Assembly (NCBI GenBank): GCA_018712945.1
Contig: DVFZ01000103.1
Span: forward strand, 1-64,000
From: Candidatus Pullichristensenella stercorigallinarum
GTDB lineage: Bacteria; Bacillota; Clostridia; Christensenellales; Aristaeellaceae
DNA: 64,000 nt
Direction of reading: 5' to 3'
The stretch's first letter is position 1; each line of letters starts with the position of its first letter. The notes beneath the pieces are model-generated. The model did no database searches, was not told the origin of the DNA, and saw only the letters and a program-made list of their open reading frames with translations. The position numbers and the translations under genes are program-made. This document shows positions 60,780-64,000 of the stretch, one piece after another.

Positions 60780-61888
60780 AGGCGGCGCGCGTGCTGCTCA
60801 TCCTGGCCGCCCTGTTGCTTCTCTGCACGCCTGCGCTGGGGGAAGAGGGCGTGGACGCAGTGGTGGACGCGCTGGAGCTGGACGATTTTTCCGCGTCCGT
60901 GGAACAAACGGGCGTGGACGTGCGCGAAATGATTCTCTCCCTTGCCGCCGGGGAGGAAACATGGGATATCAACGACCTGTTGGCGCGGGGGCGCGACGCG
61001 CTCCTGGAAGAACTTTCGCAGGCGGCGGCGATGGTGGCGGGCCTGCTGGCGCCGGCGCTGCTCAGCGCCGTTGCCCGCCAGCTTTCCGGGGAGGCGCGCA
61101 GTGCGCAGGTCGTTTCGCAGCTTGCCTATCTGGTGTGCGCTTCCCAACTCGCGGGATGGTTTGTGCGCCTGACGGCGCAGGCAGAAGAGCTGATCGCGGG
61201 CGTGGCGCGCCTGGCGGACGGGGTTTTCCCGGTGTTAGCTTCGCTTCTGTCCCTTTCCGGGGCCACCGCCTCGGCGGCCATGGTCACGCCCCTGTCGGCG
61301 CTGGCGGGCAACGCCTTTTCGCGCCTGCTTTCGCAGGTGGGTTTGAAATTGTGCACGGTGGCGGCGGCATTGGCGGTGGCCGGGCAGCTCAGCCCGCGGA
61401 TCCGCCTGGAAAGGCTGTTCGGCCTGGTGCGCTCGGCGGTCAACTGGGCCACGGGCGTGCTGATGACCGGATTTCTGGGCCTTTCGGCGGTGCGTTCGCT
61501 TTTGAGCACGGGTTATGATTCCGCCGCCGTGCGCACCGCGCGCTATGCGGTGGACAACCTTTTGCCCGTGGTCGGCGGCGAGGTGGCCAACACCATGGAC
61601 GCGCTGGTTTCCAGCGTGCTGCTGGTCAAAAACGCCGCCGGGGTAGCGGGGCTTTTCGCGCTGCTGTTGCTGTGCGCGCGGCCGCTGATGACGCTGGCGG
61701 CGGCGCTGGTAGCGCTCAGGCTGGTTTCGGCGCTGCTGGAACCGGTGGCGGAGGATACGTTGATCGCCCTGGCCGACAAGTTTTCCCAGGTGGCGGGCAT
61801 GCTGCTGGTAATCTGCGTTTCCGCCGCGGTGATCCTCACGCTTTTGCTGGGCGGCACGCTCACGGCCGGGCAGAGCGTGGTAAGGTAG
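60776..61888 (+). CDS. spoIIIAE: Stage III sporulation protein AE
   Basis: 370 aa with a signal-like N-terminus and about seven membrane helices. TGFLGLSAVRSLLSTGYDSAAVRTARYAVDNLLPVVGG in blocks (GYDSAAVRTARYAVDNLLPVVGG is the most conserved stretch) identifies SpoIIIAE. It is the largest membrane part of the SpoIIIA complex. The start overlaps the spoIIIAD stop by four bases. Confidence 0.95.
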   Translation: MKAARVLLILAALLLLCTPALGEEGVDAVVDALELDDFSASVEQTGVDVREMILSLAAGEETWDINDLLARGRDALLEELSQAAAMVAGLLAPALLSAVARQLSGEARSAQVVSQLAYLVCASQLAGWFVRLTAQAEELIAGVARLADGVFPVLASLLSLSGATASAAMVTPLSALAGNAFSRLLSQVGLKLCTVAAALAVAGQLSPRIRLERLFGLVRSAVNWATGVLMTGFLGLSAVRSLLSTGYDSAAVRTARYAVDNLLPVVGGEVANTMDALVSSVLLVKNAAGVAGLFALLLLCARPLMTLAAALVALRLVSALLEPVAEDTLIALADKFSQVAGMLLVICVSAAVILTLLLGGTLTAGQSVVR

Positions 61889-61899
61889 GTGAAGGACGG

Positions 61900-62067
61900 A
61901 TGACGCACTTGACGCAGACGGCGGCGCAGCTCACGGCGCTGTGCGCGCTTTCGGCGGCGGTGGAGCTTCTGCTTGACGAGGGCGCGAAAAAGCGCGGCGT
62001 GCGCTTCCTGCTCGGGCTGATGGCGCTTTTGCTGATTGCGCGCGCGGCGGAGGCGTTGTTTCCATGA
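61900..62067 (+). CDS. spoIIIAF: Stage III sporulation protein AF, very short form
   Basis: 55 aa only, against about 200 in Bacillus. It covers just the N-terminal membrane part: LTALCALSAAVELLLDEGAKKRGVRFLLGLMALLLIARA (blocks ALSAAVELLLDEGAKKRGVRF and LGLMALLLI), which aligns with the two helices at the start of SpoIIIAF, and ends before the soluble domain. GGAGG-like GAAGGACGG lies before the ATG; the stop overlaps spoIIIAG by four bases. Either the soluble part has been lost or the lineage needs only the anchor. Confidence 0.8.
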   Translation: MTHLTQTAAQLTALCALSAAVELLLDEGAKKRGVRFLLGLMALLLIARAAEALFP

Positions 62068-62549
62068 TGGGCATGTGGCATGGGTTGCGCGAAAAGCTGC
62101 GCGGCGCGCGGGGGCTGGAATGGCTGCTTCTGCTGGTGGCGGCCTGCGTGGCGGTGCTGGCGCTGTTTCAGGGCTCCGGCGGTGATGGGACGGTTCAGTC
62201 CACCGAGCTGGAAGCCCGGCTGGAGCGCGTGCTTTCGGCGGTGGAGGGCGCGGGCGATGTGCGCGCCATGGTTACCGAGCGCGAGGAAAAAATCGTTGGC
62301 GTGGTGATCGTCGCCGAGGGCGCGGGCGATATCGGGGTGCGCCTTTCGCTGATGCAGGCGGCGCGCGCCCTGCTGGAAATTGATCTTGAACAAATCGAAG
62401 TGATTGAGATGCGGAGGGAAGGCAATGCGCGGTCGATGGTGGTGGATGGCCTGTATTTTTGTCCTGCTGGCGGCGGGGACGGCGCTGGTGTGCTCAAAGC
62501 TCCCGGGGCGGCCGCAGAGCGAGCCGGCGGCGGCCTCCGTTTCCTCTGA
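62064..62549 (+). CDS. spoIIIAG: Stage III sporulation protein AG with out-of-frame extension
   Basis: 161 aa. One membrane helix (about 19-35) and the ring-forming domain: LEARLERVLSAVEGAGDVRAMVT and IVGVVIVAEGAGDIGVRLSLMQAARALLEIDLEQIEVIEM (blocks), which is where the protein normally ends. Here the frame continues for about 42 residues of Gly/Ala-rich sequence and overlaps the spoIIIAH gene by 125 bases in another frame. The ring of SpoIIIAG spans the intermembrane space. Confidence 0.88.
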   Translation: MMGMWHGLREKLRGARGLEWLLLLVAACVAVLALFQGSGGDGTVQSTELEARLERVLSAVEGAGDVRAMVTEREEKIVGVVIVAEGAGDIGVRLSLMQAARALLEIDLEQIEVIEMRREGNARSMVVDGLYFCPAGGGDGAGVLKAPGAAAERAGGGLRFL

Positions 62550-62931
62550 AGCGGAGCTGGAGGAGACGGCGGCACCCGAAGCGGACGACCCTCTGGAAGA
62601 ATTCCGCTTGGAACGCGAGCAGCTTCGCAGCATGCAGACCGCCCAGCTCAACGACATCATTCACGACAGCGCGACCGACGAGGAAACCCGTGCCCTGGCC
62701 CAGCGCACGCTGATTTCCCTGCTTACCTGGTCGGAGCAGGAAACGACCATCGAGGGCGTGTTGCGCGCGCGCGGCTTCGCGGACTGCGTGGTCACTGTGC
62801 ACGAGGACACGGCCAATGTGCTTGTGCGCGCCCAGACCCTTACCCGTGAGGAAAGCGCGGTAATTCTGGAGCTGGTTTTGCGGGAAACAGACGTAAGCAG
62901 CGGCAATGTCAAGATCATTCCAATAAATTAA
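62425..62931 (+). CDS. spoIIIAH: Stage III sporulation protein AH
   Basis: 168 aa. One membrane helix (WWWMACIFVLLAAGTALVCSKL) precedes a low-complexity acidic linker and the YscJ/FliF-like domain (DPLEEFRLEREQLRSMQTAQLNDIIHD, RTLISLLTWSEQETTIEGVLRARGFADCVV, in blocks) that pairs with SpoIIQ in the forespore membrane. GGAGGGAAGG precedes the ATG by six bases, inside spoIIIAG. It ends the operon. Confidence 0.93.
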   Translation: MRGRWWWMACIFVLLAAGTALVCSKLPGRPQSEPAAASVSSEAELEETAAPEADDPLEEFRLEREQLRSMQTAQLNDIIHDSATDEETRALAQRTLISLLTWSEQETTIEGVLRARGFADCVVTVHEDTANVLVRAQTLTREESAVILELVLRETDVSSGNVKIIPIN

Positions 62932-62941
62932 AGCAAACCAT

Positions 62942-62970
62942 TTGCCAGCGGCGCGGTTTTCTGCTATAAT
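62942..62970 (+). promoter_or_regulatory. Promoter TTGCCA-17-TATAAT of the Asp23 gene
   Basis: TTGCCA (62942-62947) and TATAAT (62965-62970) are 17 bases apart, 26 bases before the gene; AAAGGAGG follows. Confidence 0.85.
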
Positions 62971-62996
62971 AGGGGCAGATAAAGGAGGTCTGCGAT

Positions 62997-63671
62997 ATGA
63001 GCGACAATTATCCGTCGGACGTCAAGCTCGACGAAAACCCGGATGGTAGCGTATCCTTTGCCACCGGCGTGGTCGAGACCATCGCGGGTCTGGCGGCTCA
63101 AGAGGTCGAGGGCGTGGCGAGCATGGCCAGCACCTCGACGGGTTTTGCCGATATGTTTACCCGCAAGTCCACCCGCAATTTCACCAAGGGCGTGCGCGTG
63201 GATATAGACGGCGGCACCGTGGCTGTGGACGTCACCATCGTCGTCGAGTACGGCTCGCCCGTGCCAGACGTGGCCAGAAGCATCCAGGAAAACGTCAAAA
63301 AGGCCATCGAGACCATGAGCGGCCTCGACGTGCGCAATGTGGACGTGCATGTGCAGGCCGTCAGCTTTGAACGCGAGAACCGCGCCGCGCAGGAACTTAA
63401 GGAACAACAGCAGAAGCTGTTGGAAAACAGCCTGCGCCAGCAGGACGTCCAGCAGGCGGAGGCTGCTCCGGAAGCGGAAGAACCGGCGGCGGAAGAACTC
63501 GGTGATCTGCCCGAGGAGGAGATCGTTGAGGACGACGGTATCGAGGAAGAGGACGACGACCTGGAAGACGTCGATGATCTGGACGAGATTGACGCAGCCG
63601 ACCTGGACGACCTGCCCGGCGAAGAAGCGTCAGAACAGCTGGATAGCGACGGCGGACAGCCGCAGATGTAA
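62997..63671 (+). CDS. Asp23/Gls24 family envelope stress protein with acidic tail
   Basis: 224 aa. The Asp23 domain (about 15-125) shows VSFATGVVETIAGLAAQEVEGVASMAS, KGVRVDIDGGTVAVDVTIVVEYG and NVDVHVQAVSF (blocks). It is followed by a Gln-rich helix and about 70 residues that are mostly Glu and Asp (EEEIVEDDGIEEEDDDLEDVDDL in blocks). Asp23 proteins coat the inner membrane through AmaP, which is encoded just downstream. AAAGGAGG lies seven bases before the ATG. Confidence 0.93.
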   Translation: MSDNYPSDVKLDENPDGSVSFATGVVETIAGLAAQEVEGVASMASTSTGFADMFTRKSTRNFTKGVRVDIDGGTVAVDVTIVVEYGSPVPDVARSIQENVKKAIETMSGLDVRNVDVHVQAVSFERENRAAQELKEQQQKLLENSLRQQDVQQAEAAPEAEEPAAEELGDLPEEEIVEDDGIEEEDDDLEDVDDLDEIDAADLDDLPGEEASEQLDSDGGQPQM

Positions 63672-63758
63672 CGAATATGCAGGCCTGTTCCTGGAGCGCG
63701 GGGCGCGCTGTCGGGAATTGACGGCTTCATCCGGCGCGGCCGGAGGAAAGGAGGCCCC

Positions 63759-64000
63759 ATGAAGACGAGTTTTTGGGACAGGATTCTGATGTTTCTCTAT
63801 GTGCTGATTGTGCTCGCCTTTGGAGTGTGCATGGCGCTCAGGCCCTTTGGGGTGGATTTGCTCGGCAATATGTTCGCTGGCCTTGAGCAGTCGGCGGGGC
63901 ATTTCCTGACGCTGCTCATTGGCCTGGGGCTGACGGCGATTGTGGCGCTTTTGAGCGTGTACATGCTGATGATGATTTTCCGCAAGGGCAAAAGGCACGT
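63759..64000 (+). CDS. AmaP-like Asp23 membrane anchor protein (partial)
   Basis: The first 80 codons are inside the window; the gene runs off its end. Two membrane helices (LMFLYVLIVLAFGVCMAL, about 11-28; FLTLLIGLGLTAIVALLSVYML, about 49-70) and a basic end match the start of AmaP (YloU-linked alkaline shock anchor). AAAGGAGG precedes the ATG by six bases. Its place after the Asp23 gene supports the call. Confidence 0.8.
   Translation, partial: MKTSFWDRILMFLYVLIVLAFGVCMALRPFGVDLLGNMFAGLEQSAGHFLTLLIGLGLTAIVALLSVYMLMMIFRKGKRH

Overview
The window reads as chromosome of an endospore-forming, Gram-positive anaerobe of the class Clostridia with fairly GC-rich DNA and AT-rich intergenic stretches. 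Evidence: a complete spoIIIA cluster, Firmicutes regulatory RNAs (T-box, cobalamin riboswitch, M-box), pyruvate phosphate dikinase, RNase J, YlbF, MltG and Asp23/AmaP genes, AGGAGG ribosome sites and TTGACA/TATAAT promoters. Two secreted serpins and several small secreted proteins suggest a host-associated (gut or rumen) lifestyle; that is inference. I see no rRNA, tRNA, CRISPR array or prophage.

Layout. 1-1.1 kb: end of a ribose-type sugar ABC transporter. 1.2-1.5 kb: a candidate structured RNA behind a good promoter. 1.6-3.8 kb: an ECF sigma factor with two membrane proteins. 4.0-10.9 kb: two convergent aromatic-amino-acid-type ABC transporters (substrate-binding protein, permease, ATPase), one behind a T-box with a Trp (UGG) specifier, the other behind a tyrosine-rich leader peptide and attenuator. 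11-14.4 kb: a VOC protein, a second ECF sigma factor, its membrane partner and a secreted paralogue of that partner. 14.5-18.4 kb: a cobalamin-riboswitch-controlled binding protein and two tandem serpins. 18.4-28.4 kb: ppdK; a radical SAM/DUF512-der-plsY-xylB run; a lipoprotein metallo-hydrolase; remnants of a lipoprotein gene and a transposase.

28.6-36.4 kb: two AraC-type regulators with an unusual ferredoxin-type aldo/keto reductase; a TetR-controlled cation/proton antiporter; an XRE-PHP-HD operon. 36.6-43.9 kb: a C45 acyltransferase-like protein, two secreted proteins (one with a long Asp/Thr/Ala tract), an IS1182-like element, L-fucose isomerase and an MFS transporter. 44.0-50.8 kb: an M-box, a short leader frame and a second terminator ahead of the Mg P-type ATPase, then CNNM/CorC, CapA and a lipocalin-like protein. 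51.2-58.0 kb: RNase J-YlbF-MltG, an RseC-like protein with thioredoxin, and a eukaryote-type glycogen branching enzyme. 58.1-64 kb: an ECF-transporter S component, spoIIIAA-AH, an Asp23 protein and the start of amaP.

Two families of structured non-coding repeats occur: a 199-bp multi-hairpin element present twice at about 96% identity, and a roughly 245-bp array of consecutive perfect palindromes. The most notable single feature is the tyrosine leader-peptide attenuator at 10.64-10.92 kb: promoter, ribosome site, leader frame with a Tyr run, terminator and a matching antiterminator segment are all visible. It pairs with the Trp T-box on the sister transporter, so two paralogous importers appear to sense different aromatic amino acids by different RNA mechanisms.
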